Below, one piece after another: positions 8,789 to 17,498 of a stretch of DNA of 64,000 bases. Below the pieces are notes generated by a model. That model was not told where the DNA came from. It saw nothing but the letters and a program-made list of their open reading frames with translations, and did no database searches. This DNA comes from Acidocella aminolytica 101 = DSM 11237 (lineage in GTDB: Bacteria; Pseudomonadota; Alphaproteobacteria; Acetobacterales; Acetobacteraceae): contig NZ_FQVJ01000007.1 in assembly GCF_900129125.1 (NCBI RefSeq), forward strand, positions 47,637-111,636, given 5' to 3'. The position numbers and the translations under genes are program-made. The number at the start of each line of letters is the position of its first letter. The stretch's first letter is position 1.

Positions 8789-8852
8789 AATAGCGGATTG
8801 ACCGGTATCGCTCCCTTACCTTATCCACGCCGCCCTGGATTTGGAGTTGGGC

Positions 8853-9110
8853 ATGTCTGCATCTACCGAAGAAAAACCGACCAATATCGCTGGCGAGCGG
8901 CTGCGCAGCATCATCGAGCGCATCGAGCGCCTGGAGGAGGAGCGCAAGGCGCTCGCCAATGACATCAAGGATATTTTTTCCGAAGCGAAGTCCGCGGGCT
9001 TCGATGTGAAGGTAATTCGCCAGCTCATCCGCATCCGCAAGCAGGAGCCCGCCGAGGTGGAAGAGCAGGAAACCCTGCTGGATATTTATCGCCGCGCGAT
9101 CGGCATGTAA
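8853..9110 (+). CDS. gapR: GapR-family nucleoid-associated protein (DUF2312)
   Basis: An 85-residue helical protein matching the DUF2312/GapR family: NIAGERLRSIIERIERLEEER, DIFSEAKSAGFDVKVIRQ and a short C-terminal helix. In Caulobacter, GapR is an essential protein that binds overtwisted A+T-rich DNA ahead of replication and transcription and stimulates type II topoisomerases. Here it sits downstream of DUF1244 in the same direction. An upstream in-frame TTG at 8841 exists, but TTGGAGTTGGGC provides a ribosome-binding site for the ATG at 8853. Confidence 0.93.
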   Translation: MSASTEEKPTNIAGERLRSIIERIERLEEERKALANDIKDIFSEAKSAGFDVKVIRQLIRIRKQEPAEVEEQETLLDIYRRAIGM

Positions 9111-9117
9111 GATTTTC

Positions 9118-9145
9118 GCGGGGGCTTGCCGTCAAAAGCCCCCGC
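9118..9145. terminator. Candidate terminator hairpin after gapR
   Basis: Perfect 10-bp stem GCGGGGGCTT / AAGCCCCCGC eight bases past the gapR stop, but no clear T-run follows. It may be a weak terminator or an mRNA 3'-end stabiliser. Confidence 0.5.
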
Positions 9146-9251
9146 AACCCCTAAAACTTTTCCACCTTTGGGCCGGTGGCGTCGGGCACCTGTTTGACCT
9201 TGGCTCCGCAGCGCCTAAATCTGTGCCCACGGTATTATGAACGGAGCGGGC

Positions 9252-11066
9252 ATGGACCAGAATCGTTTGGCGCGGCACCCGGAAGGGCTTTCCAACGGGG
9301 ATAAAGCATTTCTCCCCAGTTGGGACCTCACGGACCTCTACGCCGCCCCCACGGACCCGCGTATCGAAGCTGACCTGAAACAGGTTCAGGACGGGGCGGA
9401 GCAATTCGCAGCCCGCTATCAGGGCCGGCTGGCCGCATTGTCCGGCGCGGAGCTGGCCGAGGCCATCCACGCTTATGAGTCTTTGCAGGAAATTCCCGGC
9501 CGCATCATGTCCTACGCGGTGCTGCTGTTCTCGGCGGATTCCTCCATCCCCGCCCATGGGCAATTTTACCAGACCATGGCCGAGCGCGTGACCGCCCTGG
9601 GCACCAAGACGCTGTTTTTCACGCTGGAGCTAAACCGGATTTCGGACGAGGCGCTGGCCGGGAAGCTGCAGGACAAGGCACTGGCCCATTACGTCTCCTG
9701 GCTGCGGGACCTGCGGGTGTTCCTGCCGCATCAGCGTGAGGATATGATCGAGCAGCTCTTCATGGAAAAGGACGTAACCGGCCATTCCGCCTGGACGCGC
9801 TTGTTCGATGAGACGATAGCCGGGCTTCGGCTTATCGTGAATGGTGATGAACTGACCCTCTCCGCCGCGCTCAACAAGCTCTCCGACTCCGACCGCGCTG
9901 TCCGCAAGGCTGCCGCCAAGGCCGTGGCTAAGGCTATGGAGCAGAATGAGAAATTATTTGCCCTGGTGCTGAACACCATCGCCAAGGACAAGGCGATTGA
10001 GGATGAGTGGCACGCTTATCCGCACCCCTGGTCCTTCCGCAACCGGGCGAACATGGTTGAGGACGAGGTGGTCAACGCGCTGGTGGAAGCCGTGAAATCC
10101 TCCTATGGCCGCCTCTCGCACCGTTATTACGTGCTGAAGGCCAAATGGCTGGGGCTGGAAAAGCTGGAGCATTGGGACCGTAACGCACCCTTGCCCGCCG
10201 ATGCGGACAAGCCCATCTCCTGGCCGGAAGCGCGGGATATTGTGCTGAACGCCTATGGTGGCTTCAGCCCGGAGCTGGCGGAGACCATCAAGCCCTTCTT
10301 CGATAAAAACTGGATCGACGCAGCCTTGCGCCCCGGCAAGGCGGGCGGCGCGTTCTCGCACTCCACCGTGCCCTCCGCGCATCCTTATGTGCTGATGAAT
10401 TTCCACGGCAAAACGCGGGATGTGATGACCCTGGCGCATGAGCTGGGTCATGGCGCGCATCAATCTCTGGCGGCCCGCCAAGGCTATTTGTTGGCCAGCA
10501 CGCCGCTGACCCTGGCGGAAACCGCCAGCGTGTTTGGCGAAATGCTCACCTTCCGCTCATTGCTGGATGCCGAGACAGACCCGGCCCGTCGCCGGATCAT
10601 GCTGGCGCAGAAGGTCGAGGATATGCTCAACACCGTGGTCCGGCAGATCGCCTTCCATGAGTTCGAGGTCGCCTTCCATACCGAGCGTGCCCAGGGAGAG
10701 ATTCTACCGGAGCGCATTTCTGAAATCTGGCTGGATGTGCAGACCCGCAGCCTCGGCCCGGCCTTTAACTTCACCGAGGATTATCGGACCTTCTGGGCCT
10801 ATATCTCACATTTCTTCCATTCGCCCTTCTATGTGTACGCCTATGCCTTCGGGGATTGCTTGGTGAACGCGCTCTATGCCGTTTACCAGGAAACCCCGGA
10901 TAAAGAGGCGTTCGCGGCCAAATACCGTGAGATGTTGGCGGCGGGTGGTGCCAAGCGGCATAAGGAGCTGCTGGCCCCCTTCGGGCTGGACGCGTCCGAC
11001 CCTGCTTTCTGGAACAAGGGGCTGGATGTGATCTCGGGCTTTATCGACGAGCTGGAAAACGCATGA
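9252..11066 (+). CDS. pepF: Oligoendopeptidase F (M3 family zinc metallopeptidase)
   Basis: Cytosolic zinc endopeptidase that cuts medium-length peptides. About 604 residues, the usual PepF length. The long helical N-terminal half precedes the catalytic block LAHELGHGAHQ, a HExxH zinc site with its first His near residue 396, followed by the TLAETASVFGEM segment that supplies the third zinc ligand. The frame is open to an earlier ATG at 9237, but GGAG sits suitably before the ATG at 9252. The stop overlaps the next gene's start by 4 bp (ATGA), so the two are translationally coupled. Confidence 0.93.
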   Translation: MDQNRLARHPEGLSNGDKAFLPSWDLTDLYAAPTDPRIEADLKQVQDGAEQFAARYQGRLAALSGAELAEAIHAYESLQEIPGRIMSYAVLLFSADSSIPAHGQFYQTMAERVTALGTKTLFFTLELNRISDEALAGKLQDKALAHYVSWLRDLRVFLPHQREDMIEQLFMEKDVTGHSAWTRLFDETIAGLRLIVNGDELTLSAALNKLSDSDRAVRKAAAKAVAKAMEQNEKLFALVLNTIAKDKAIEDEWHAYPHPWSFRNRANMVEDEVVNALVEAVKSSYGRLSHRYYVLKAKWLGLEKLEHWDRNAPLPADADKPISWPEARDIVLNAYGGFSPELAETIKPFFDKNWIDAALRPGKAGGAFSHSTVPSAHPYVLMNFHGKTRDVMTLAHELGHGAHQSLAARQGYLLASTPLTLAETASVFGEMLTFRSLLDAETDPARRRIMLAQKVEDMLNTVVRQIAFHEFEVAFHTERAQGEILPERISEIWLDVQTRSLGPAFNFTEDYRTFWAYISHFFHSPFYVYAYAFGDCLVNALYAVYQETPDKEAFAAKYREMLAAGGAKRHKELLAPFGLDASDPAFWNKGLDVISGFIDELENA

Positions 11067-12412
11067 GCGAACGCGGCAGTAATCTCTTTGGAGAGGTGCG
11101 GCGCATGGCCCGCACGTCCGGCGCTGTGGGCGGCATTGCAGCGCGCATCGCCGGGGAGCGGGTTTTCGGCATTAAGACCGATCAGGCCCGCCATGCAGAG
11201 GATCTGAAATCCTTGCTGGGTGGGCTGAAAGGCCCGATGATGAAGGTAGCGCAGTTTCTCTCCACAGTGCCGGACGCGCTGCCGCCGGAATATGCGAAGC
11301 AGTTGGCAGAGCTGCAATCCAACGCCCCGCCGATGGGCTGGCCCTTCGTGCGCCGCCGCATGGCGGGTGAGCTAGGGGCGGATTGGGAGAGCAAGTTCAA
11401 AAGCTTCACCCGCGAGGCCGTGGCCGCCGCCAGCCTGGGACAGGTGCACCGTGCCGTGCTGCCGGATGGGCGGGACGTGGCGGTGAAGCTGCAATATCCA
11501 GACATGCCGAGCGTGATCGAGGCGGATCTGCGGCAGGTGAAGATGGCCATGGCCGTCTATAAGCGCATGGATAATGCGATCATTCAGGACGATATTTATG
11601 TCGAACTGAGCGAACGCTTCCGCGAGGAACTGGACTACCAGCGCGAGGCAGCGCAGATGCGCCTCTACCGGCAGATGTTGGCGGATGTGCCGAATGTGAA
11701 CGTGCCGGAGCCGATTGAGGGCTACACCACCACCCGCCTACTGACAATGAGCTGGCTGAAAGGCCAGGGCTTCCGGTCCTGGATGGAGGGCAATCCCAGC
11801 CAGGAGCAGCGCAATGCCCTGGCAACAGCCTTGTTCCGCGCCTGGTATATTCCCTTCTACCGCTATGGCGTGATCCATGGCGACCCGCATCTGGGCAATT
11901 ATCAGGTGAGCGAGGTAGGCGGGCTGAATCTCCTTGATTATGGCTGCATCCGTGTGTTTCCTGCGCAATTCGTTGGCGGTGTGCTGGAGCTGTACAAGGC
12001 CGTGCAGGAAAGTAACGAGTCGCGCGCCCGCCACGCCTATGACATCTGGGGCTTCAAGGGCATCACGGATGAGCAGGTGGAGGTACTGAATGAGTGGGCG
12101 CGGTTCTTGTATAAGCCATTGATCGAGGACCGGGTGCGGCCGATTCAAGAAGGGCAGGGCACGGAATTCGGCCGCGAGGTCGCGCAGAAGGTTCATGCCG
12201 GGTTGCAACGCACCGGCGGTGTGCGCCCGCCGCGTGAGTTTGTGCTGATGGATCGTTCCGCTATTGGGCTGGGGGCGGTGTTCCTGCGGCTGGGCGCGGA
12301 GCTGAACTGGTGCCGCCTGTTCCAGGAAACCGTGGCCGGGTTCGACCAAGCCGCCTTGGCTGCTCGCCAGCAAGAAGCGCTGAACATTGCAGGGGTGCCT
12401 GAGGCCAAGTAA
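11063..12412 (+). CDS. ABC1/AarF/UbiB-family atypical kinase
   Basis: A 449-residue member of the ABC1 (ADCK/UbiB) protein kinase-like family. The family KxGQ-type motif appears as KGPMMKVAQFLS. It also shows the A-rich loop AAASLGQVHRAVL in place of a normal P-loop, the VAVKLQYPD lysine, FREELDYQREA, the catalytic HGDPHLGNY and the metal-binding LLDYG. There are no obvious C-terminal membrane helices as in E. coli UbiB, so it may be a second, soluble paralogue related to COQ8/ADCK proteins. These proteins assist ubiquinone or lipid metabolism; the exact target is unknown. Confidence 0.9.
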   Translation: MSERGSNLFGEVRRMARTSGAVGGIAARIAGERVFGIKTDQARHAEDLKSLLGGLKGPMMKVAQFLSTVPDALPPEYAKQLAELQSNAPPMGWPFVRRRMAGELGADWESKFKSFTREAVAAASLGQVHRAVLPDGRDVAVKLQYPDMPSVIEADLRQVKMAMAVYKRMDNAIIQDDIYVELSERFREELDYQREAAQMRLYRQMLADVPNVNVPEPIEGYTTTRLLTMSWLKGQGFRSWMEGNPSQEQRNALATALFRAWYIPFYRYGVIHGDPHLGNYQVSEVGGLNLLDYGCIRVFPAQFVGGVLELYKAVQESNESRARHAYDIWGFKGITDEQVEVLNEWARFLYKPLIEDRVRPIQEGQGTEFGREVAQKVHAGLQRTGGVRPPREFVLMDRSAIGLGAVFLRLGAELNWCRLFQETVAGFDQAALAARQQEALNIAGVPEAK

Positions 12413-12444
12413 ACCGGCACCGGACAGCGAAGCGGACCTAATTG

Positions 12445-13182
12445 ATGGCGATTTTAAAACGAGGCCTGCGCGCCGGGCTGCTGGTGCGGGCTTACCGGAA
12501 GCTGCTGCATTCCATCTATGTCAACGACCTCTGGCTGGATTTGCGCGTGCAGGCCAAGCGTGAGGCGATTGCGTACATCACCGCCCACATGGCTGAGGCG
12601 ATGGTGCTGGCGGACCGCAATGAACTGGCGCGTTTTGCCCTCGCTCGCGCGCCGCAGGAGGGGCTGGTGCTGGAATTCGGTGTCGCCAAGGGCGCCAGCC
12701 TGCGCAACCTCGCCACCCAGACCGTCCGCCAAGTGCATGGGTTCGACAGTTTTGGCGGTTTGCCGGAGGATTGGGCAGGCACCAAGGAAAAAGCTGGGGC
12801 CTTCACCCAAAGGGGCAAATTGCCGAAAGTGCCTCCCAACGCGGTTTTGCATCCGGGCTGGTTCGATCAGACCTTGCCGCCCTTTTTGGCCGCGCACACC
12901 AGCCCGGCGGCTTTTATTCATGTCGATTGTGATATTTATACCAGCACACAGACGATCTTTTTCGCGTTGCAGCAAAGAATTGTACCTGGCACGGTGATTC
13001 TCTTTGATGAATATTTCAATTATCCCGGCTGGCGGGCGCATGAGTATAAGGCGTTTCAGGAGTTCATCCGCGAGGCAGGTCTGAGCTACGAATATATCGG
13101 ATTTTCCGCCGAAAAGGGGCATGTGGCCGTGCGAATCGGTGCGCCGGGGGCGTTACCGGAGCCTGTAAATTCCACTTGCTAA
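12445..13182 (+). CDS. TylF/MycF-like class I SAM-dependent methyltransferase
   Basis: About 245 residues. The SAM-binding motif is LVLEFGVAKGASL, followed by GFDSFGGLPEDW, a common signature of the TylF (macrocin O-methyltransferase) group, and IHVDCDIYTSTQ with LFDEYFNYPGW, which include acidic metal ligands. The family methylates sugar or other hydroxyls. The real substrate is unknown and no antibiotic or glycan cluster is nearby. Codons TTG ATG open the frame and the ATG at 12445 is taken as the start. It follows the ABC1 kinase by 32 bp. Confidence 0.8.
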   Translation: MAILKRGLRAGLLVRAYRKLLHSIYVNDLWLDLRVQAKREAIAYITAHMAEAMVLADRNELARFALARAPQEGLVLEFGVAKGASLRNLATQTVRQVHGFDSFGGLPEDWAGTKEKAGAFTQRGKLPKVPPNAVLHPGWFDQTLPPFLAAHTSPAAFIHVDCDIYTSTQTIFFALQQRIVPGTVILFDEYFNYPGWRAHEYKAFQEFIREAGLSYEYIGFSAEKGHVAVRIGAPGALPEPVNSTC

Positions 13183-13329
13183 ATAATCATTAAAATAAAC
13201 ACCGGCCCCGCCGCCCTGGCAAAGATGTCCTAAAAAGCCAAGGCTTTGTCAGCTTTTAGAACGACTTGAAATATGTTGCTTGTTCACTCAAGTTGCTCAC
13301 AAAACTTTATAGACTTTGAGGACAGGTAA

Positions 13330-14463
13330 ATGCGGCTTGCGGTTTTAAAGGAGCGCCGCGCGGGTGAAGCCCGCGTGGCAGCCACGCCCGATACGGTGAA
13401 AAAACTGACTGGGCTTGGGCTGAGCATCGCCATTGAGGCAGGGGCTGGGCTTCAGGCCGCGATTTCCGACCAGGAGTTCATTGCCGCTGGCGCCGAGATT
13501 GTGCCGGATGCGGCGGCGGCCCTGTCAGGGGCCGGGATTTTGTTTGCGGTGAACGCGCCGGATGAGAATGTGCGCGAGATGATCGCCCCCGGCACGCTGC
13601 TGGTGGCGACGCTGGGTGCGGCGTCCGATCCCACCTTGGCCCCGGCCCTGGCGGCGAAAAAGATCGACGCGGTTGGGCTGGAGCTGCTGCCGCGCATCAC
13701 CCGCGCGCAGAGTATGGACGTGCTCTCCTCCCAGGCAAATCTGTCCGGTTACCGTGCGGTGATCGAGGCGGCCAATGCCTTCACCCGCGGGTTCCCGCTG
13801 ATGATGACCGCCGCCGGCACCGTGCCGCCCGCGCGCGTGTTCGTGATCGGCGCCGGTGTGGCGGGTCTGCAAGCCATTGCCACCGCGCGGCGCCTGGGCG
13901 GCGTGGTGTCGGGTACGGATGTGCGCCCGGCCGCGAAGGAAGAAATCAAGTCCCTCGGCGCCAGCTATGTCGGCGTGGATGACGAGGAAAGCGCCAAGCA
14001 GACTGGACCTTATGCTGGGCAGATGTCCGAGGAGTTCCGCCAGAAGCAGGCAGAACTGATGGCCACCACCATCGCCAAGAACGACATCGTGATCTGCACC
14101 GCCCTGGTGCAGGGCCGCAAGGCGCCGGTGATCGTGACCTCCGAGATGGTGGCCTCCATGAAGGCGGGGTCAATCATCGTGGATCTGGCGGCTGAATCCG
14201 GTGGGAACTGCGCCGAGACTGTGCCGGGTGAGACCATTACCACCCCCAACGGCGTGACCATTATCGGCCATCGCAACTGGCCCGCGCGCATCGCGGTGGC
14301 CTCCAGCGCGCTTTATGCCCGTAACCTGTTCACCTTCCTCTCGACCTTCTGGGACAAGGAAGCCAACAAGCCGGATCTGAAGCCCGAGGATGATCTGGTC
14401 AAGGGCGCACTGCTCACCAAGGGCGGTGAGATCGTCCACCCCAATTTCAAGCCCGCCGATTAA
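13330..14463 (+). CDS. pntAA: NAD(P) transhydrogenase subunit alpha part 1 (NAD-binding)
   Basis: Soluble domain I of the proton-translocating transhydrogenase, which uses the proton-motive force to transfer hydride from NADH to NADP+. The 377-residue protein starts MRLAVLKERRAGEARVAATP and has the nucleotide fold VFVIGAGVAGLQAIATARRLG plus the mobile-loop region. As in other alphaproteobacteria the alpha subunit is split into two genes. GAGGACAGGT provides the ribosome-binding site. It is the first gene of pntAA-pntAB-pntB. Confidence 0.96.
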   Translation: MRLAVLKERRAGEARVAATPDTVKKLTGLGLSIAIEAGAGLQAAISDQEFIAAGAEIVPDAAAALSGAGILFAVNAPDENVREMIAPGTLLVATLGAASDPTLAPALAAKKIDAVGLELLPRITRAQSMDVLSSQANLSGYRAVIEAANAFTRGFPLMMTAAGTVPPARVFVIGAGVAGLQAIATARRLGGVVSGTDVRPAAKEEIKSLGASYVGVDDEESAKQTGPYAGQMSEEFRQKQAELMATTIAKNDIVICTALVQGRKAPVIVTSEMVASMKAGSIIVDLAAESGGNCAETVPGETITTPNGVTIIGHRNWPARIAVASSALYARNLFTFLSTFWDKEANKPDLKPEDDLVKGALLTKGGEIVHPNFKPAD

Positions 14464-14484
14464 ACCAAAGGGAGGCTTTCATTC

Positions 14485-14874
14485 ATGACACCCGCAGATT
14501 TAGCCGCCCAGGCGGCGGACCTGGCCCATCAGGCTTCCATTCTGGCGCAGAACGCCGCCGGAGTGGCCGCCGTGGCCGCGCAGCACGTGCCGCCCGCGGC
14601 ACCGTTCATCTACCTGTTCAGCATTTTCGTGCTGGCTGTGTTTGTTGGCTATTACGTGGTCTGGAGCGTCACCCCGGCGCTGCACTCGCCGCTGATGGCG
14701 GTGACCAACGCCATTTCCTCGGTCATCATCGTCGGCGCCATGCTGGCCACCGGGCTGCACGGCAGCATCGTGGCGCATGTGCTGGGGTTCCTGGCCGTGG
14801 TGCTGGTGAGCGTTAACATCTTTGGCGGCTTCGCGGTGACCAACCGCATGCTGTCCATGTTCAAGAAGAAGTAA
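14485..14874 (+). CDS. pntAB: NAD(P) transhydrogenase subunit alpha part 2 (membrane)
   Basis: A 129-residue membrane subunit with about four transmembrane helices: [20 protein letters not shown], then the conserved [20 protein letters not shown] and [18 protein letters not shown], then the [11 protein letters not shown] tail. It forms part of the proton channel (domain II). The N-terminal ~30 residues are Ala/Gln-rich and soluble. It lies 21 bp after pntAA and 6 bp before pntB. Confidence 0.96.
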   Translation: MTPADLAAQAADLAHQASILAQNAAGVAAVAAQHVPPAAPFIYLFSIFVLAVFVGYYVVWSVTPALHSPLMAVTNAISSVIIVGAMLATGLHGSIVAHVLGFLAVVLVSVNIFGGFAVTNRMLSMFKKK

Positions 14875-14880
14875 CGGCCG

Positions 14881-16290
14881 ATGAACCAGTCTCTTACCTC
14901 CTTCGCGTATCTAATCGCGGCGGTTCTGTTCATTCTGGCGCTGCGTGGTCTGTCGCATCCCACCACCTCGCGCCGGGGTAACCGGTTTGGCATCATCGGC
15001 ATGACCATTGCCGTGGCGGCGACCTTCCTGCATGGCGGCATGGATTGGGGCTGGGTGCTGATTATTCTGCTAGGCATCGCCATTGGCGGCACCATTGGCC
15101 TGATCGTGGCGCAGAAGATCAAAATGACGGCGCTGCCGCAGCTTGTAGCAGCCTTCCACTCGCTGGTGGGTCTGGCGGCGGTGTTCGTGGCGGCCTCGGC
15201 GCTGACCGCGCCGCAGAGCTTCGGCATCGGCACCCCGCATCATATCCATGTCGAGAGCCTGATCGAAATGTCGATCGGCCTTGCTGTCGGCGCTATTACC
15301 TTCACCGGCTCGCTAATCGCTTTCGCCAAGCTGCAGGCGCTCATGAAGGGCACGCCGATCACCTTCTCCGGTCAGCACAGGCTGAATGGCGGGCTGGGTA
15401 TTCTGGTGGTGCTGCTGATCATCGCCTTTGTCGTCTCCGGCGGCAGCCCGGTGCTGTTCTCGCTGATCGCGGTGCTGGCGCTGGCGCTCGGCTTCCTGCT
15501 TATCATCCCCATTGGCGGCGCGGACATGCCGGTGGTGATCTCGATGCTTAACTCCTATTCCGGCTGGGCGGCTTCGGGCATTGGCTTTACCATCGGCAAT
15601 CTGGCGCTGATCATCACCGGCGCGCTGGTTGGCTCCTCCGGTGCGATTCTGTCCTACATCATGTGTAAGGGCATGAACCGCTCGATCATCAACGTGATTG
15701 CGGGCGGGTTCGGTAATACCGCCGATGCGGGGGCGGCCGCTGGTGGTGCCTCTGGCGACAAGGCCGTGAAGCATGGCTCCGCCGACGATGCTGCCTTCAT
15801 CATGAAGAACGCCTCCAAGGTCATCATCGTGCCGGGCTATGGCATGGCGGTGGCGCAGGCCCAGCACGCCCTGCGGGAAATGGCGGACATGCTGAAAGAG
15901 GAAGGCGTGGAAGTGAAATACGCCATCCACCCTGTTGCGGGCCGTATGCCGGGCCACATGAACGTGCTGCTGGCCGAGGCGAGTGTGCCGTATGACGAAG
16001 TGTTCGAACTGGAGCAGATCAACAACGAATTCGCCACGGCGGACGTTGTGTACGTGATCGGCGCCAACGACGTGACCAACCCCGCCGCCAAGACCAATGC
16101 GGCCAGCCCGATTTACGGCATGCCGATTCTGGAAGTGGACAAAGCTAAGACTGTGCTGTTCGTGAAACGCTCCATGGCCTCCGGCTATGCCGGCGTGGAG
16201 AACGAGCTGTTTTTCAAGGACAACACGATGATGCTCTTTGGTGACGCGAAGAAGATGACCGAAGAAATCGTCCAGGCCCTCGGGCACTGA
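14881..16290 (+). CDS. pntB: NAD(P) transhydrogenase subunit beta
   Basis: A 469-residue subunit with eight or nine membrane helices (rest of domain II) followed by the NADP(H)-binding domain III. Visible are GADMPVVISMLNSYSGWAA, VIIVPGYGMAVAQAQHA, the AIHPVAGRMPGHMNVLLAEA segment, VIGANDVTNPAA and IYGMPILEVDKAKTVLFVKR, all family-typical. The operon ends at an intrinsic terminator about 20 bp downstream. The complex supplies NADPH, for example for glutathione and biosynthesis. Confidence 0.97.
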   Translation: MNQSLTSFAYLIAAVLFILALRGLSHPTTSRRGNRFGIIGMTIAVAATFLHGGMDWGWVLIILLGIAIGGTIGLIVAQKIKMTALPQLVAAFHSLVGLAAVFVAASALTAPQSFGIGTPHHIHVESLIEMSIGLAVGAITFTGSLIAFAKLQALMKGTPITFSGQHRLNGGLGILVVLLIIAFVVSGGSPVLFSLIAVLALALGFLLIIPIGGADMPVVISMLNSYSGWAASGIGFTIGNLALIITGALVGSSGAILSYIMCKGMNRSIINVIAGGFGNTADAGAAAGGASGDKAVKHGSADDAAFIMKNASKVIIVPGYGMAVAQAQHALREMADMLKEEGVEVKYAIHPVAGRMPGHMNVLLAEASVPYDEVFELEQINNEFATADVVYVIGANDVTNPAAKTNAASPIYGMPILEVDKAKTVLFVKRSMASGYAGVENELFFKDNTMMLFGDAKKMTEEIVQALGH

Positions 16291-16309
16291 ACAAAGAGTA
16301 AGTACTCTA

Positions 16310-16339
16310 AGAGGCGCCCATGTGGCGCCTCTTTATTTT
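16310..16339 (+). terminator. Intrinsic terminator of the pnt operon
   Basis: Stem AGAGGCGCC / GGCGCCTCT with a short loop and TTTATTTT tail, about 20 bp after the pntB stop. Confidence 0.85.
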
Positions 16340-16348
16340 GAGGTGGTT

Positions 16349-17177
16349 ATGGAAGAGAAGCGTCTCAAGAGCTGGGAAGCATTCGTAACAGAAGTAAAGA
16401 GTCTTCGGGGGGAGACGACTGGAAATGGCTCTTACTTGCTATTCATGAGAGCATTGTGATGCTGACTGGAAGTGGGCAACAACCTGAGAAAGAGCTGGAT
16501 ATCCTGATATCCCACTCTTGGATTACCTTTCTCATGCGCTGATCGTACAAGACGAGATCGAAATTCCCACAAATACAAAGTGGGGAATGGATCGCGACAA
16601 ATGGATTGAACTATTTTCGACGACTAGCTTTATACTATCCCGGACGAAGAGACGATCAGAGGTTTTGATTACTTAAACTATCTCCGGCAACATGGTTTTC
16701 CATCTCCGCTATTGGATAGGACGCGATCCATTTTAGTCCCGGCATTTTTTGCGTTCCAAAACATTGCAGAAAAAAGAAATGGCGCCACGATTTATGTTTT
16801 AATGCGCGTGAACGTAGACTCAAAAGTGCCGATGGATTTCCGTCAATATTTAGATTTTGTACTCGTAATGATGGGCACCGTCGGCATTTTATGCAGCAAG
16901 GTGAATACGCGATTTCTGCGCATTGGCAGAAGCACGAGGAGCGAGGAGGACATGACTGATATATCGCCAGTCACGAGACTAGCATCACTGAAAGTGAGCG
17001 TCTTCAAGACAATCAAGGGATAAAAAATTTATCTTGCCGTCTGAAGAGCGCTTGCGTGTTTTGGACATTCTCAACGAACAGAATATCAATGCCTACACGT
17101 TATTCGGTAACGAAGAGGGGCTCGTGCAAACTTTGGCAAACCGTCAATTCATGGGTTTATCAAAACCCGGGGCTTAG
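16349..17177 (+). pseudogene. Decayed FRG-domain protein gene
   Basis: Pieces of one protein can be read in order in shifting frames. The start is MEEKRLKSWEAFVTEVKSL and LLF. After a shift comes GHCDADWKWATT, a stop, then ERAGYPDIPLLDYL. After another shift comes YLRQHGFPSPLLDRTRS, then PAFFAFQNIAEKRNGATIYVL. After a third, HRRHFMQQGEYAISAHWQKH followed by a stop. After a fourth, LPSEERLRVLDILNEQNI and NAYTLFGNEEGLVQTLANR. This is the layout of FRG-domain proteins (F-R-G-[HQ] near the N-terminus, LRHHGFPSPLLDWTRS in the middle, NINAYTLF-EEGL at the end). At least four frameshifts and two internal stops make it non-functional. It is A+T-richer than its neighbours, suggesting old horizontal acquisition. 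FRG proteins have no settled function. The exact left boundary is approximate. Confidence 0.82.
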
Positions 17178-17188
17178 CCCAGGGTTTT
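17162..17188. terminator. Bidirectional terminator between FRG pseudogene and small gene
   Basis: AAAACCC ... GGGTTTT outer stem with an inner GGCT/AGCC pairing. It overlaps the last codons of the decayed FRG gene and lies 22 bp beyond the stop of the minus-strand small gene, for which it is well placed. Confidence 0.7.
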
Positions 17189-17209
17189 AATGTCTCAGGC
17201 GTTCTGAGG

Positions 17210-17365
17210 TTACTTGCCCGTAGTTTGAACGCCGCGTACGTGCATGGCCAGCTTCGCAAAGGCGTTCTTCAGGCCACGGGCGATGGCTTGGCCAATAAGC
17301 TGATTACCTTCGGCGGCGGCGATCATGCTTTCGCCCATTGTCTCGAAAGAAGATGTGAAGTTCAT
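17210..17365 (-). CDS. Small conserved-looking protein, 51 residues, unknown function
   Basis: An ATG with a textbook ribosome-binding site (GAAGGAGCTGACA before ATG) opens a 51-codon frame beginning MNFTSSFETMGESMIAAAEG and ending in HVRGVQTTGK. Codon use is like neighbouring core genes (G/C in third positions) although the DNA just beyond it is A+T-rich. The middle (IAAAEGNQLIGQAIARGLKNAFAKL) would form an amphipathic, basic helix. A terminator follows directly. I do not recognise the family. The combined start signal, codon use and terminator make a real gene likely. Confidence 0.65.
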   Translation of the reverse strand: MNFTSSFETMGESMIAAAEGNQLIGQAIARGLKNAFAKLAMHVRGVQTTGK

Positions 17366-17498
17366 TGTCAGCTCCTTCAAAATGGGATGAGCCCCGGTGA
17401 AGGACGTTCCTGCTAAACCATGACCTCACTATGCCAAAGCGCTTGCTGCGGTGCAACAAGAACTTTGACATAGCTGTTTCCCTCTCGGGGAAGGAGGG

